A stretch of 64,000 nucleotides of DNA from Polynucleobacter sp. UK-FUSCHL-C3 (GCF_040409815.1 NZ_CP099959.1:1116001-1180000), one strand, 5' to 3'; numbered from the stretch's first letter, positions 33,659 through 42,790 are shown. The notes: generated from the sequence alone by a model not told the origin. Program-made: numbers and translations.

Positions 33659-34471
33659 CTAACTTACTAAACGCCTCAAATAGGATGAAATGACATCAAT
33701 AATTGAAACGGAAACGACAAGAATGATTAATACCGCACAAGTTTGCTGATATTCAAATCCGCGAATGACTTCAAACAAGACAACGCCTATACCGCCAGCA
33801 CCGACCATTCCAACAACTGAGGCAGATCGAACATTTGATTCAAAACGATATAGTATGTAGGAAACCCACAAGGGCAAAACTTGCGGAATAATTCCAAAAA
33901 TAATCTCAGCTATTGGATGGCTTCCAGTGACTCGAATCCCCTCAACTGGTCTGCGGTCAACTGCCTCAACTGCTTCAGAAAATAATTTTGCAAGTGTGCC
34001 TGTTGTGTGAACGAATAACGCCATAACTCCGGCAAAAGGTCCGAGACCAACCGCAACAATAAATAATAGAGCAAAAACCATCTCATTGATTGCACGAAAC
34101 GCATCCATGAGCCTTCTAACGGGTTGATATACCCATGGCTTCACAATGTTTGATGAGCTCAACAAACCAAATGGAACGGCAAAAACAATTGCCAGCAAAG
34201 TACCCCAAATGGCAATTTGTATCGTCACCAACATCTCTTTTACATATAGCTTCCAGTCCTTGAAATCTGGAGGAAAAAAATCTTTGGCATAAGTTGCCAT
34301 GTTTTGGGAATCATTGATGAGGCCCAGGGGGCGTATTTCAGCCCCATTCCATGCCCACGCCAAGACAACAAAAACCAGTGCCCACCCTAAGTAATAAATT
34401 AATCCATGTCTTTCAGCCAAAGCTCTAGCATGAACAGACTGTAAGGAGTGGATACTGGGACTGCTAAGCAT
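33659..34471 (-). CDS. phnE: Phosphonate ABC transporter permease
   Basis: The 270-residue protein has about six membrane segments and the binding-protein-dependent permease loop [28 protein letters not shown] (EAA motif) near residues 167-195. The [24 protein letters not shown] segment is typical of PhnE. It follows phnD by 3 nt. It moves phosphonates across the inner membrane with PhnC and PhnD. Confidence 0.93.
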   Translation of the reverse strand: MLSSPSIHSLQSVHARALAERHGLIYYLGWALVFVVLAWAWNGAEIRPLGLINDSQNMATYAKDFFPPDFKDWKLYVKEMLVTIQIAIWGTLLAIVFAVPFGLLSSSNIVKPWVYQPVRRLMDAFRAINEMVFALLFIVAVGLGPFAGVMALFVHTTGTLAKLFSEAVEAVDRRPVEGIRVTGSHPIAEIIFGIIPQVLPLWVSYILYRFESNVRSASVVGMVGAGGIGVVLFEVIRGFEYQQTCAVLIILVVSVSIIDVISSYLRRLVS

Positions 34472-34474
34472 TGA

Positions 34475-35419
34475 TTATTTTACTTTTGCAAGAGCTGCAT
34501 CAATATCAGCTAATTTTTTCTTTTTATCAGCATCTGTTAAAGAAGCATCAGCTTCAACTTTTTGACGATCTTTAAAAAGCTCTAACTGTCTAATTGGATT
34601 TAGCTGTGCATCTGTAGAAGCTCTGAATCCAGCGTAGTTATAAATATTTTTGAGGACTTCCTTTTCAGCAGGATTATTTTTAGCATATTCCAAAACGAAT
34701 TTTCTAATCTTGTCTTTTGTTTGCTGATCAAGGTCTTTTCTCCAAACAAAAGGATCACTTGGAATCAAAGGGCTCTTCCAAATGACTCGAATTTGGCTTG
34801 CAAGCTCAGGTTTTGTGGCTTCTAACCTGCCATAGTCTTCTGTGTTGTTAGTTGCAACATCAAGTTGTTTGGCTAAAACAGCCTGAATATTAGCGCCATG
34901 GCTTGCGTTTCTAACTGTCTTGAAAGTGTTACGTGGCTCAATATTTCTTTGGGCGAAGATGTAATAAGTCGGCACTAAAAAACCAGATGTTGAATTTGGA
35001 TCACCAATACCAAAATTAATATTCTTACCATTCTTAATAACATCATCAACATTCTTATATGGCGAATCTTTATGTGTAATCAATAGTGCATGGTAACCCC
35101 AAGTGCCGTCGGCATAACCAACCTGAGCAAATACTTCACCATTAGCACGATCAACTGCTTCCATAGCTGCTTTGTTACCGTACCAAGCAACTTGAACCTT
35201 GTTAAAACGCATCGCTTCAATAACACCAGCGTAGTCTGGTGCATAGAAAGATTTAACCGTCAAACCTGTTGCTTTTTCCATATCTTTAAAGAATGGCTCC
35301 CAACGATCTCTTTGAGCTGATGCGGAATCAGTAGCAATAATTCCAAAACTGATTTCTTTTGCAATAGCTGGCAATACACTGATTGCCAACATGCCTGCCA
35401 CAATAATTTTCTTAAACAT
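34475..35419 (-). CDS. phnD: Phosphonate-binding periplasmic protein
   Basis: The 314-residue protein has a signal peptide (MFKKIIVAGMLAISVLPAIA) and the PhnD fold: FGIIATDSASAQRDRWEPFF, then YAPDYAGVIEAMRFNKVQVAWYG, then the phosphonate-binding loop in DPNSTSGFLVPTYYIF. Those Ser and Thr residues contact the phosphonate group in known PhnD structures. It captures phosphonates in the periplasm for PhnCE. A ribosome site AAAGGAAA precedes the ATG. Confidence 0.94.
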   Translation of the reverse strand: MFKKIIVAGMLAISVLPAIAKEISFGIIATDSASAQRDRWEPFFKDMEKATGLTVKSFYAPDYAGVIEAMRFNKVQVAWYGNKAAMEAVDRANGEVFAQVGYADGTWGYHALLITHKDSPYKNVDDVIKNGKNINFGIGDPNSTSGFLVPTYYIFAQRNIEPRNTFKTVRNASHGANIQAVLAKQLDVATNNTEDYGRLEATKPELASQIRVIWKSPLIPSDPFVWRKDLDQQTKDKIRKFVLEYAKNNPAEKEVLKNIYNYAGFRASTDAQLNPIRQLELFKDRQKVEADASLTDADKKKKLADIDAALAKVK

Positions 35420-35442
35420 AAATTTCCTTTTCTAGGGGTTGG

Positions 35443-36291
35443 TTAGTGAACTAAAGCTAATTGAGTGCTATCTTGCTGGCTAATACTTGAGCTCAATTCG
35501 TCTTCCATCTGAATATCGCCTAAATTTGAGCCATAAAGTTTGGCTAAAGCATTTTTATCAAGCCGACTGGTGGGGCCATCGAAAACCAATTCACCATTAT
35601 TTAAAGCAATGGTGCGATCACAACATTTACGAGAAATATGAATTTGATGTAAGCTGGTTATGAGCGTTAAGCCATACTGATCACTTACAGAAACAATCAG
35701 GTCCATGACTTTTCTTGAAGACTCGGGATCTAAGGATGCCACTGGCTCATCGGCCAATAAAATTTTCGAGCCTTTAATTAAGGCCCTTGCGACAGCCACA
35801 CGTTGTTGTTGACCACCAGACAGAGTAGAAGCTCTTTGATAAGCAAAATCAGCCATCCCCACATTTTCTAAAACATCCATGGCAAGAGCTTTTTCTTCTA
35901 AAGTGAATTTTTTAAATACCAATTGAACTATATTTTTTTGCGAGCCAATACCAATCAATACGTTAGTTATGACATCTAACTGATTCACAAGATTAAATTG
36001 TTGAAAAATAACACCAATAGAGGAGCGAATTTTTCTCACATCAGGATTTATTTTTCCATTGGCTTGAATTTCTGAACCGCAAACAGTAATTGCACCACTG
36101 GTGGAATCAAGCATCTCTAGTCCAGAAATGGCTCGTATGAGAGTTGACTTACCAGACCCTGAGGCACCCAATAAGGCAACGCGCTCACCAGCCTTTACCT
36201 CAAAGGAAATCCCGTTAAGGGCAATTGTTTTTCTATTCTTAGATACAAATGTTTTTCTGGCATCTGCGATTGATAAAATTTTTTCGTTCAT
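35443..36291 (-). CDS. phnC: Phosphonate ABC transporter ATP-binding protein
   Basis: The 282-residue ATPase has Walker A GASGSGKST near residues 41-49, Q-loop FQQFNLVNQL, signature LSGGQQQRVAVARAL and Walker B ILLADEPVASLDPE. The C-terminal tail beyond about 250 is longer than the core domain. Start overlaps the stop of the HD-domain gene by 4 nt. It energises PhnDE-mediated uptake. Confidence 0.93.
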   Translation of the reverse strand: MNEKILSIADARKTFVSKNRKTIALNGISFEVKAGERVALLGASGSGKSTLIRAISGLEMLDSTSGAITVCGSEIQANGKINPDVRKIRSSIGVIFQQFNLVNQLDVITNVLIGIGSQKNIVQLVFKKFTLEEKALAMDVLENVGMADFAYQRASTLSGGQQQRVAVARALIKGSKILLADEPVASLDPESSRKVMDLIVSVSDQYGLTLITSLHQIHISRKCCDRTIALNNGELVFDGPTSRLDKNALAKLYGSNLGDIQMEDELSSSISQQDSTQLALVH

Positions 36292-36848
36292 GCGCTACCT
36301 AAGGCCAACTCTTCTAATTCATAGATTACTTCGTCCAACTCAGGCATTTTGCAATCGGATTTTTTACCCAAATCATCCCATCGTCGGAGCTGTATTGATT
36401 CAGCTGCATATGGTTTTGAAAGAAAATTATGGCATTCGTCCATTGTCATAATTCCACCCTGCAATTGAAGACTTCTAATCGAATCAACCGATAATTGATC
36501 TCTGTACTCAGGTTCTGTTGAAACTAAAAACCTTTTAGCATCAACATGAAGCTCAATAGATTTGTACACAGTCTCTGGGAATATAGAACTGAGGTACTTA
36601 CTCCCAATGATTTCGTGTCGATCGTCTTTACCAGAAATAGTTGGCGAACCCTCTAATTTAGAAAGTAAATGACCAATGTCGTGCAACCATGCTGCTAATT
36701 GAAGATGCTGAGATGCACCCTGACTTTTTGCAAGTTGGCCGCATTGCCACGCATGCTCAATTTGAGTTACGGCTTCACCTTGGTACTGAAGCTGACCTTT
36801 TAGTTCATAAAGATCAATAACAGGTGCGATTTTTGAGTTCATTACCAC
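36288..36848 (-). CDS. HD-domain phosphonate oxygenase (PhnZ/TmpB-like)
   Basis: The protein (186 residues from GTG 36848, 184 from ATG 36842) has an HD domain with HAWQCGQLAKSQG, then AAWLHDIGHLLSK (the HD pair) and HEIIGSKYLSSIFPE with the further His. It matches the phosphonate-operon HDIG proteins. PhnZ and TmpB use a mixed-valence di-iron centre to cleave the C-P bond of alpha-hydroxylated phosphonates. The usual partner, a 2-oxoglutarate dioxygenase (PhnY/TmpA), is not present. It may therefore act on pre-hydroxylated phosphonates from outside. It heads the operon. Confidence 0.88.
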   Translation of the reverse strand: MVMNSKIAPVIDLYELKGQLQYQGEAVTQIEHAWQCGQLAKSQGASQHLQLAAWLHDIGHLLSKLEGSPTISGKDDRHEIIGSKYLSSIFPETVYKSIELHVDAKRFLVSTEPEYRDQLSVDSIRSLQLQGGIMTMDECHNFLSKPYAAESIQLRRWDDLGKKSDCKMPELDEVIYELEELALGSA

Positions 36849-37073
36849 AATATGTCACTCAATTATTACAGTATTAAGAAAAGATAGGTTTAATCAATTA
36901 ACGGTTTAGCCCCCCACAACTTTCTATAGTAGGGTCAAACAGATATCCATTGGCCAGGGTCAAAATTCTACAACCCCCCCTAAATTTGTCGGGTAAACCG
37001 ACAAAATAAAACCACCCAAAGGTGGTTTTGGTAACTCTTAATCGCCTAGGACGTATAGCTGCGTTTTAACTAT
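36849..37073. repeat. Promoter region of phn operon and flank repeat A, copy 3
   Basis: The left half should hold the promoter of the minus-strand phosphonate operon; no Pho box was recognised. From 36985 to 37005 lies the palindromic element TTGTCGGGTAAACCGACAA, and from 37006 to 37030 the hairpin ACCACC-caaa-GGTGGT, followed by GGTAACTCTTAATCGCCTAG and TTTTAACTA up to the tRNA fragment. This is a diverged copy of the flank before 5916 and 19753. Confidence 0.6.
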
Positions 37074-37118
37074 TGGCCTGCCCAGCACGATTCGAACGTG
37101 CGACCTACGCCTTAGAAG
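37074..37118 (-). repeat. tRNA-Arg 3' fragment 9
   Basis: This 45-nt copy is identical to the 3' part of the intact tRNA-Arg. The following sequence (CTTTAAAAATGAGC) is not the conserved tail. From here to 37426 no gene was found, only a second copy of the TTGTCGGGTAAACCGACAA palindrome at 37267-37287 and a possible protein remnant on the minus strand. Confidence 0.93.
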
Positions 37119-37426
37119 CTTTAAAAATGAGCTAAAACAATAAATTAAACAATAGCATAAGCCTAGCTAAAAAAGGTGTTCAGTACGCACCGAGAACCTT
37201 GGTTCGGAGTGGAATTGGGTGGAGCTAGTATGGCATTGGCAGGTGGCTGAGTGTTTTGAAGTGGGATTTGTCGGGTAAACCGACAAAACATGATCTGAGA
37301 TGAGAGGCAGCTATAGACCCATAGCTGTCATTAGCGTGAATACATTTAGCGCCAAAAGGGCTGGAGCTGCCGCGAGAGGCAATACCCCAGCAAACCATGA
37401 TGAATTATTTCAACATAGATCTCTAA

Positions 37427-39346
37427 TCAGTTGAAGCTAGTGGATAAGCCAATTGATCCCCAAGTCCCTGGCATTGGATAACCTTGGCGATAGCTATATG
37501 GTTGATTAAATAAATTCTCAACCATCACAAAGACTTCCCCCTTCTTACCCAACTCTGGGATGGGATATGACACGCGAGCGTTAGCAACCGTATAACCATC
37601 CATTCTTTGGGTATTTGAACTGCCATTGCGATTTAAATTTTGACCATAGAATGCTGTTTGGTATTGACAATCTACAGACAACCTGAATTTCCCTACGTAA
37701 CCAGTGATAGCAGCATTAAACGCATTTTGTGGTGCATAGGGTAGATTCGTAGTGCTGTCATTATTCAAATAAGTCCAGCCACCAAATACTGTCAACTCAG
37801 GAATAATTTCACGCTGGCCAGATAACTCAACACCTTGCATGGTGTACTTGCCATAGTTAAACCATGAAGCATTCGCAAATGAAAATCCATACCTATTTGA
37901 AATGGTATCTTGAAAAAAACTCAAATCAATACGTGATTTTTTATCTGGGAAAATTTTCGTGCCAACTTCTAGATGATTATTTTCTTCCGGAGATAGCTGT
38001 TTCCAAGTATCGGAAAAATTTACAAACCCCCCAGTGTTTGTTAAAACAGCTGCCGTTAATGCAGGCCCCTCCATTCCAGAGTAATTTATACCCTTTGAGG
38101 CATTTGCAAATACGGTAACCTTGTCCGAGACCAAAGAAACGCCGCCATATGGTGCCGCCTTAGAAGCATAGTAATTATTTTGGTATGTTCGAATGCCAGC
38201 AGATGGGACTAGCGACCAAGCACTATTTAATAGTAAGTTATGACTTAATCCAACATATGGCGAAGTCATCTTAAATGTAGGCAGCGTTGTTTTTGCCGTG
38301 CTTGTCTTGGCTACGTTAGTTTGAGTGATACTTCCATAGGAAGAGTCATAGTCAAGCCCCAGTAATAATGTTCCATTTTGCCAAGGAGTAACACTCTCTT
38401 TCCATCGGAAACCTTGCATTGTAAAAGGCTGATCTTCTGTTCCCCAGTCGGCAGAATTATTAAGGTTGCCTTTTCCTGTATTGGAGTAAATGCGAAACTC
38501 ACCCTCTACAAGATCATATGAATGCTTGAGAACAGCTGTAACCATTTGCGCCGCAGTATCGTAAGTTGGCGCTACAGCTGGCGATGCCGAAAGATTACTT
38601 CCGGGATCTTTTACTGAGTTATTTAATGCCATTCCACTTACACTAGCCGACCAATTTTGATTAATCTTCATACCTAGGCCGCCCATAATATTGGCTAATT
38701 GACCGCTAGCATTCGTTCTATGACCATCTGATTTTGAGTAACCTTGCGCAAGAGAGTAGTCAATATCATCGCTACGACCAACCATATCAACTTGCTCAAT
38801 AACTGTGTTGTATGAACCATAAGAAATACGAGCATTACCTGAAACGCCATTTTCTGGCCCAGCAGTTTTTGTGGTCAGATTAATAGATGCAAAGTTATTA
38901 CCGGTAACCTGTGGTTGTGGGCTTTTGAATATAGTAATATTTTTCATACCATTTACCGGCAACAAATCTAGGACAGCATGATTCCAGATTGGCATATACA
39001 TCGGAACATTATCAATATAAGTTTTAATCTCACTACCCGGGCGACTCAACCCCATACCTCGAATAAAAATGGAGCCCCCCTCATCACCACCAAACGAGCC
39101 AACTGGGTTGTATCTTGAAATTTGTGTTCCAGGAGTATTGCGCAACGCAGAAGCTAAATCCGCGGCATGTAAATCACGGATTGTGTCATCAGTAATAACA
39201 GCAGATACACTTGAAAACTTATCAATCTCAATTTCCGCCACGTCTGGCTTAGCTGTAACAATTACATTTGGTAGGTTTTGCGCATAAACATTTCCAGCCA
39301 CTATGAGTGAAGCGACAAGTGCTAATTTTGTTTTATATAGTTTCAT
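37427..39346 (-). CDS. TonB-dependent outer-membrane receptor, probably for copper
   Basis: The 639-residue protein has a signal peptide (LALVASLIVAGNVYAQ), a plug domain (TDDTIRDLHAADLASALRNTPGTQI, GGSIFIRGMGLSRPG) and a 22-strand-type barrel ending in SYRQGYPMPGTWGSIGLSTSFN with a terminal aromatic. No TonB box is obvious beyond NVIVTAK. The plug contains a Met-rich YIDNVPMYMPIWNHAV loop. The two genes before it encode a copper-uptake-associated protein and a DUF2946 protein, families found with OprC-like copper receptors, so copper is the favoured substrate. Confidence 0.88.
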   Translation of the reverse strand: MKLYKTKLALVASLIVAGNVYAQNLPNVIVTAKPDVAEIEIDKFSSVSAVITDDTIRDLHAADLASALRNTPGTQISRYNPVGSFGGDEGGSIFIRGMGLSRPGSEIKTYIDNVPMYMPIWNHAVLDLLPVNGMKNITIFKSPQPQVTGNNFASINLTTKTAGPENGVSGNARISYGSYNTVIEQVDMVGRSDDIDYSLAQGYSKSDGHRTNASGQLANIMGGLGMKINQNWSASVSGMALNNSVKDPGSNLSASPAVAPTYDTAAQMVTAVLKHSYDLVEGEFRIYSNTGKGNLNNSADWGTEDQPFTMQGFRWKESVTPWQNGTLLLGLDYDSSYGSITQTNVAKTSTAKTTLPTFKMTSPYVGLSHNLLLNSAWSLVPSAGIRTYQNNYYASKAAPYGGVSLVSDKVTVFANASKGINYSGMEGPALTAAVLTNTGGFVNFSDTWKQLSPEENNHLEVGTKIFPDKKSRIDLSFFQDTISNRYGFSFANASWFNYGKYTMQGVELSGQREIIPELTVFGGWTYLNNDSTTNLPYAPQNAFNAAITGYVGKFRLSVDCQYQTAFYGQNLNRNGSSNTQRMDGYTVANARVSYPIPELGKKGEVFVMVENLFNQPYSYRQGYPMPGTWGSIGLSTSFN

Positions 39347-39360
39347 TTTTTAACCTCGGG

Positions 39361-39843
39361 TTAATGTTTTGAATCAGATCCATGTTGCATACCGTGACCC
39401 ATAGTCACGACACCATCAAATGAATCCAGTTGTTTAATTTTTTGTGCAGATAGCGATGCTTCTGCAGTCCTGAGTTTTGCAGTAATCTTTTGAGCAATTC
39501 CCTTGGAAATCCCAGCCGATGCAATAGCACTAGGATCTTTAAACCCTGCACCACCACAAGCAATAATTTCCCAATCAGCATGCTTTCTTCTGAGAAGTGC
39601 TCGGCCACCCTTTTGACCTTGAGTCCAATCTGCAATTGCAACCTTTCCTTCAATCACGATTGGATCGGTTTGTACTTTTAGATCAGGCCGGTCAAAAGTT
39701 GTTGAAATGAGCTTCTGGATTCGCGCTCGAGACTCTTCCTCCGTTTGGGGATGAGCTATTGCGTTCGAGAATAGGCATGTAGCGGCCACAAATGCCAGCG
39801 CAAAATGCCCAAAAGAGGATCTATATTTCTGAATTGAAGCCAT
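39361..39843 (-). CDS. Copper-uptake-associated periplasmic protein
   Basis: The 160-residue protein starts at ATG 39843 after GGAG (an upstream frame start at 39858 is less likely). It has a signal peptide (FALAFVAATCLFSNAIA) and a compact domain with DRPDLKVQTDPIVIEGKVAIADW and GGRALLRRKHADWEIIACGG. The tail MGHGMQHGSDSKH is rich in Met and His, as in copper-binding proteins. It resembles the family named copper uptake system-associated protein. It lies 14 nt before the TonB receptor gene. Confidence 0.75.
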   Translation of the reverse strand: MASIQKYRSSFGHFALAFVAATCLFSNAIAHPQTEEESRARIQKLISTTFDRPDLKVQTDPIVIEGKVAIADWTQGQKGGRALLRRKHADWEIIACGGAGFKDPSAIASAGISKGIAQKITAKLRTAEASLSAQKIKQLDSFDGVVTMGHGMQHGSDSKH

Positions 39844-39913
39844 TACTACTCCACACAAGATTGCGGCAACTTGCTGTTGCCTATCGCATAGCTTTGCTAT
39901 GCCCTAAAAAGAT

Positions 39914-40288
39914 TTAGGCTTGTGTAGGAGGTGCTGCTGAGGGAGGCGTAACCCAAACAGCAAGTGGCTTGGGTGATTGATAGAAAAGCTGTGGCAGCAA
40001 AGCCAGTGTTTGCGGCGCTTGAAATGTGAGATTGGTATTTAATGCTGGTGTGATGGCTGTATTTGCGATGCAATATGGACATGGCTGAATAGACTCTGTC
40101 AACTCAGCTTGATCTTCACTTTGAATATTGATCTGCGATTTAGTGCCATCTGCCGCACAAATTTCCATTGCAAAACCTTGGCCATGCTTCGCTAGCGATA
40201 CCGCTTGAGAAACTGCTGGCGCAAGCGAGCTCATTGCAACTGCTAAAGCAGCAATCCAGTGAACGATGCGGTTTTTGCGGGAATTCAT
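39914..40288 (-). CDS. DUF2946 family protein
   Basis: The 124-residue protein has an N-terminal hydrophobic signal (IVHWIAALAVAMSSLAPAVS), a MEICAADG segment and the conserved CPYCI (residues about 72-76), which together with upstream Cys make a likely metal site. The C-terminus is Pro-rich. DUF2946 proteins accompany copper receptors and copper transporters in betaproteobacteria. It is the first gene of a three-gene minus-strand operon with the copper-associated protein and TonB receptor. Confidence 0.78.
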   Translation of the reverse strand: MNSRKNRIVHWIAALAVAMSSLAPAVSQAVSLAKHGQGFAMEICAADGTKSQINIQSEDQAELTESIQPCPYCIANTAITPALNTNLTFQAPQTLALLPQLFYQSPKPLAVWVTPPSAAPPTQA

Positions 40289-40509
40289 AATTGCTTTCGA
40301 TTTTAAGGCAATAAGGCTTCTTACACCTTGAAAGCGCTCCCAATCATCTGCGCCCTGTTAAGACTGCTATTGGCCGAAAGCAGTCATCCAGAATCAACCT
40401 ACGCCCTACTTCGGCGTTCCATAAGATAGCCAAGCTTGGTCAATATTTGGTCTACTGAACACTATAGAATTGGGTTTTTTGACTAGATTAGTTCGGCCAG
40501 TCAGGCCTT
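40289..40509 (-). promoter_or_regulatory. Structured leader upstream of the copper operon
   Basis: On the minus strand this region has a hairpin ACGCC-gaagtag-GGCGT and then GACTGCT-ttcggccaat-AGCAGTC (40362-40385), both before the DUF2946 start. It does not match a cobalamin riboswitch (no B12-box GCCACTG). The GACTGCTTTCGGCC hairpin resembles a short element scattered in proteobacterial genomes. A regulatory role is speculative. Confidence 0.35.
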
Positions 40510-40553
40510 TGGCCTGCCCAGCACGATTCGAACGTGCGACCTGGGCCTTAGAA
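40510..40553 (-). repeat. tRNA-Arg 3' fragment 10 (variant)
   Basis: Acceptor and T arm match the intact tRNA; the next part reads ACCTGGGCCTTAGAA. The same GGG variant occurs at 41724. No attP-like tail follows. Confidence 0.88.
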
Positions 40554-40601
40554 TGGCTGACAAAAATAAGTGCTCAAATTAATATCTCATAGCTGCTCAA
40601 A

Positions 40602-41366
40602 TTACCTAATCTGTAGATATGGCTCATTAGATATAGAAATTATTCCATGGTATGGGCTACTAAATGTTAAAGCAATCACACAAATTGGAATAAGGACTGT
40701 AGCTGTTGCGATTGATATCGCCACTATCAAAGCTTTTGGTTTTGCTACATGAACAAATGCAACTGTGATTTGAACAAGTATTGCTAATAATAAAATTCCA
40801 GTCATCCGCAATGGGTGAACGTCAAATGATACATAGGCCAAACGGGTACCACGTGCGTTATCAACAGTCTGAAAAGCATGAATTAGTATCTTTGATTCAG
40901 CATTATTATTTAGTTGATTAGCGGCCTTAAAAAAATCAGAACGCATAGCTATAAATTTTTCTATCGTCTTTGGGGAATCATTGCTGGCTGATGATAGTGT
41001 TTGCCATTCTTCATCAAGAATAGATTTTGCGTACGTTCGAGTCGTATTGGCCAGATTACTATTTTTTAGCTCCGGAATCGTACTGGCAAGACTAATGATC
41101 TCAATGAGTCCCTGACTTTCAGCCTTTATTGCTTTTGCTGCGATGTTATAGTTTTCCCAAATTGAGGTAGCCATCAAGGCAGCAGATAATGAAAACAATA
41201 CTGCTGGCAAGCCAAAATAGGGGGCTACAACCCCTTCATATTGCAGCATCAATGGCCGGGTTTTTTGGGAGAGAAAAATGCGAGTAATGATCACCGCAAT
41301 AATAGTAAATACAAAAATAATGAGTAGGATCAGTGCAATTTCATTATTAGTACTTATAAATGGCAT
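40602..41366 (-). CDS. DUF4239 (bestrophin-like) membrane protein
   Basis: The 254-residue protein has two N-terminal membrane helices (about 8-30 and 50-70), a soluble helical middle (75-185) and two C-terminal helices (about 188-207, 210-236). The GLPAVLFSLSAALMATSIWENYN segment and HPLRMTGILLLAILVQITVAF match the DUF4239 pattern, sometimes linked to bestrophin channels. It is the only gene between two tRNA-Arg fragments, 1.2 kb apart. Function unknown. Confidence 0.75.
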   Translation of the reverse strand: MPFISTNNEIALILLIIFVFTIIAVIITRIFLSQKTRPLMLQYEGVVAPYFGLPAVLFSLSAALMATSIWENYNIAAKAIKAESQGLIEIISLASTIPELKNSNLANTTRTYAKSILDEEWQTLSSASNDSPKTIEKFIAMRSDFFKAANQLNNNAESKILIHAFQTVDNARGTRLAYVSFDVHPLRMTGILLLAILVQITVAFVHVAKPKALIVAISIATATVLIPICVIALTFSSPYHGIISISNEPYLQIR

Positions 41367-41558
41367 TTAAGCTCCACCTTGTTATGTTTGGTCAATTTAC
41401 TATAGCCTCTAAACAGCCGTCAATTTAGGTCCACGTCTAAAAAGAGTTTTCTCTAGTAAATCATTGCGGCGACATGGGTTGATTCTAAATGAGTTGGGTA
41501 CTTGGATTTGGAGTGCTGAAGGCTTGTATGCAAATATCAATTTACAAGCCATACATAG

Positions 41559-41723
41559 TTTGTCGGTTTACCCGACAAATTTACTCACAACCCACTTGCC
41601 CATAGCGCCTGAGAACCCTCTACACTGGCTTAAAGGGTCAGCCCTTCGCTGCTCAAGCTCGAGTCATGATCTAGCCCATAGGATCACAATCGTGCCGGGT
41701 GGTTCCAATCATTTATTGATATC
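41559..41723. repeat. Flank repeat C, copy 2
   Basis: It starts with the palindromic TTGTCGGTTTACCCGACAA and continues with words shared with 61677-61837, such as CCCA-TTGCCCATAG, AGCTCGAGTCATGATC and GATCACAATC, up to the tRNA fragment. The rest of the interval 41367-41558 shows nothing recognisable. Confidence 0.65.
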
Positions 41724-41768
41724 TGGCCTGCCCAGCACGATTCGAACGTGCGACCTGGGCCTTGAAAG
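41724..41768 (-). repeat. tRNA-Arg 3' fragment 11 (variant)
   Basis: The copy has ACCTGGGCCTTGAAAG in the variable region and anticodon stem. A short AAATCG follows, possibly a remnant of the conserved tail. Confidence 0.87.
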
Positions 41769-41958
41769 AAATCGTAACCCCTTGATTAATCTGTCAATTA
41801 AATAGCTAGGTAAAAAAAGTTGCTATCTCAAGCGATTAGCATAAGATCTTTAGTAATCATCATTTTTGATGTGATCAAGTGAAAGTTTTTTTACGATTCA
41901 TATATACAAGTGCACTTATCTCTAATGAAATAAAAAATTATCATCACAAAGGTCTCTT

Positions 41959-42717
41959 ATGTGCATTCTATGCATCGATAAAAAAATTAATTCAGTATCC
42001 CAGTTGCCTAATAATTCTCTTCGGCGAACACTGCTAAAGTCAGTTGGACTTCTTTCGGTTGGCGGATTCATATCATCGGCAGGTACTGTAATTGCCCAGT
42101 CTGCAAATCCTCCTAAATCTGAAAATATTCTCAATCCAGAACAAGCCCTTACTCGCCTAATGGCTGGAAATGCTACGTATATCAAAAGTAAAACATTGCA
42201 AATCAATGTGGATGAAACAAGAGGGGCTCTTGCACGCGGTCAAAATCCTTATGCTTGTATCCTCAGTTGTGCTGACTCCCGCATCAGCCCTGAGCTGGCA
42301 TTTAATGAAGAACGTGGTGACCTCTTTGTAGCTCGAGTAGCGGGTAATTTTGTTAACACGGATATTCTGGCAAGTCTTGAATATGGGACCGCTGTTCTCG
42401 GTGCTCCATTAATTATGGTTTTGGGGCACACCAGTTGCGGCGCAATTGATGCGTCGATTAAGGCATATACCCAAAATGCTTCTTTTCCGGGGCATATTCA
42501 AGCCCTGACTACAGCTCTTGCTCCTGCCGTTAGAGAGGCTAGCAAAAAAGCGAAAGGCAAGGATCTACTTAACGCAGCTACGGTTGAGAATGTTCGATTA
42601 AATGTTGAAAAGCTGAAGGAGTCAAATCCTATCTTGAGTGAGCGAGTAAAGAAAGGAAATCTGAAGATTGTGGGAGCGATTTATGATTTACCAAGCGGAC
42701 GTGTAAGTCTTATTTAA
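41959..42717 (+). CDS. Exported beta-class carbonic anhydrase
   Basis: The 252-residue protein has a Tat-like signal (LRRTLLKSVGLLSVGGFISS, residues 21-40) and a beta-carbonic anhydrase domain. Zinc ligands are C104 in CADSR with D106, and H157 and C160 in GHTSCGA. It would hydrate CO2 in the periplasm, which is less common than cytoplasmic forms. It is the only gene between the fragments at 41724 and 42791, a module of about 1.07 kb, and it has its own terminator. Confidence 0.93.
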   Translation: MCILCIDKKINSVSQLPNNSLRRTLLKSVGLLSVGGFISSAGTVIAQSANPPKSENILNPEQALTRLMAGNATYIKSKTLQINVDETRGALARGQNPYACILSCADSRISPELAFNEERGDLFVARVAGNFVNTDILASLEYGTAVLGAPLIMVLGHTSCGAIDASIKAYTQNASFPGHIQALTTALAPAVREASKKAKGKDLLNAATVENVRLNVEKLKESNPILSERVKKGNLKIVGAIYDLPSGRVSLI

Positions 42718-42741
42718 TTAAGCTTGGCATGTCCTTAAATT

Positions 42742-42768
42742 AAGAGGGTGACTTCCACCCTTCTTTTT
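42742..42768 (+). terminator. Terminator of the carbonic anhydrase gene
   Basis: The hairpin AAGAGGGTG-acttc-CACCCTTCTT is followed by TTTTT. It lies 25 nt after the stop codon. Confidence 0.7.
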
Positions 42769-42790
42769 GAAACAATATATCGCCATTGAC

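Noticed and set aside
37316..37400. Minus-strand open stretch reading like a hydrophobic protein end (FAGVLPLAAAPALLALNVF)
   Set aside because: It is about 35 codons without a start and may be a remnant of a gene after the TonB receptor; too little to call.
40289..40509. Cobalamin riboswitch upstream of the TonB receptor operon
   Set aside because: No B12-box sequence or expected core was found, and the neighbouring genes indicate copper.
41464..41805. Plus-strand frame of 113 codons
   Set aside because: It runs across a palindromic repeat, flank repeat C and a tRNA fragment; its end is translated tRNA sequence, so it is not a gene.
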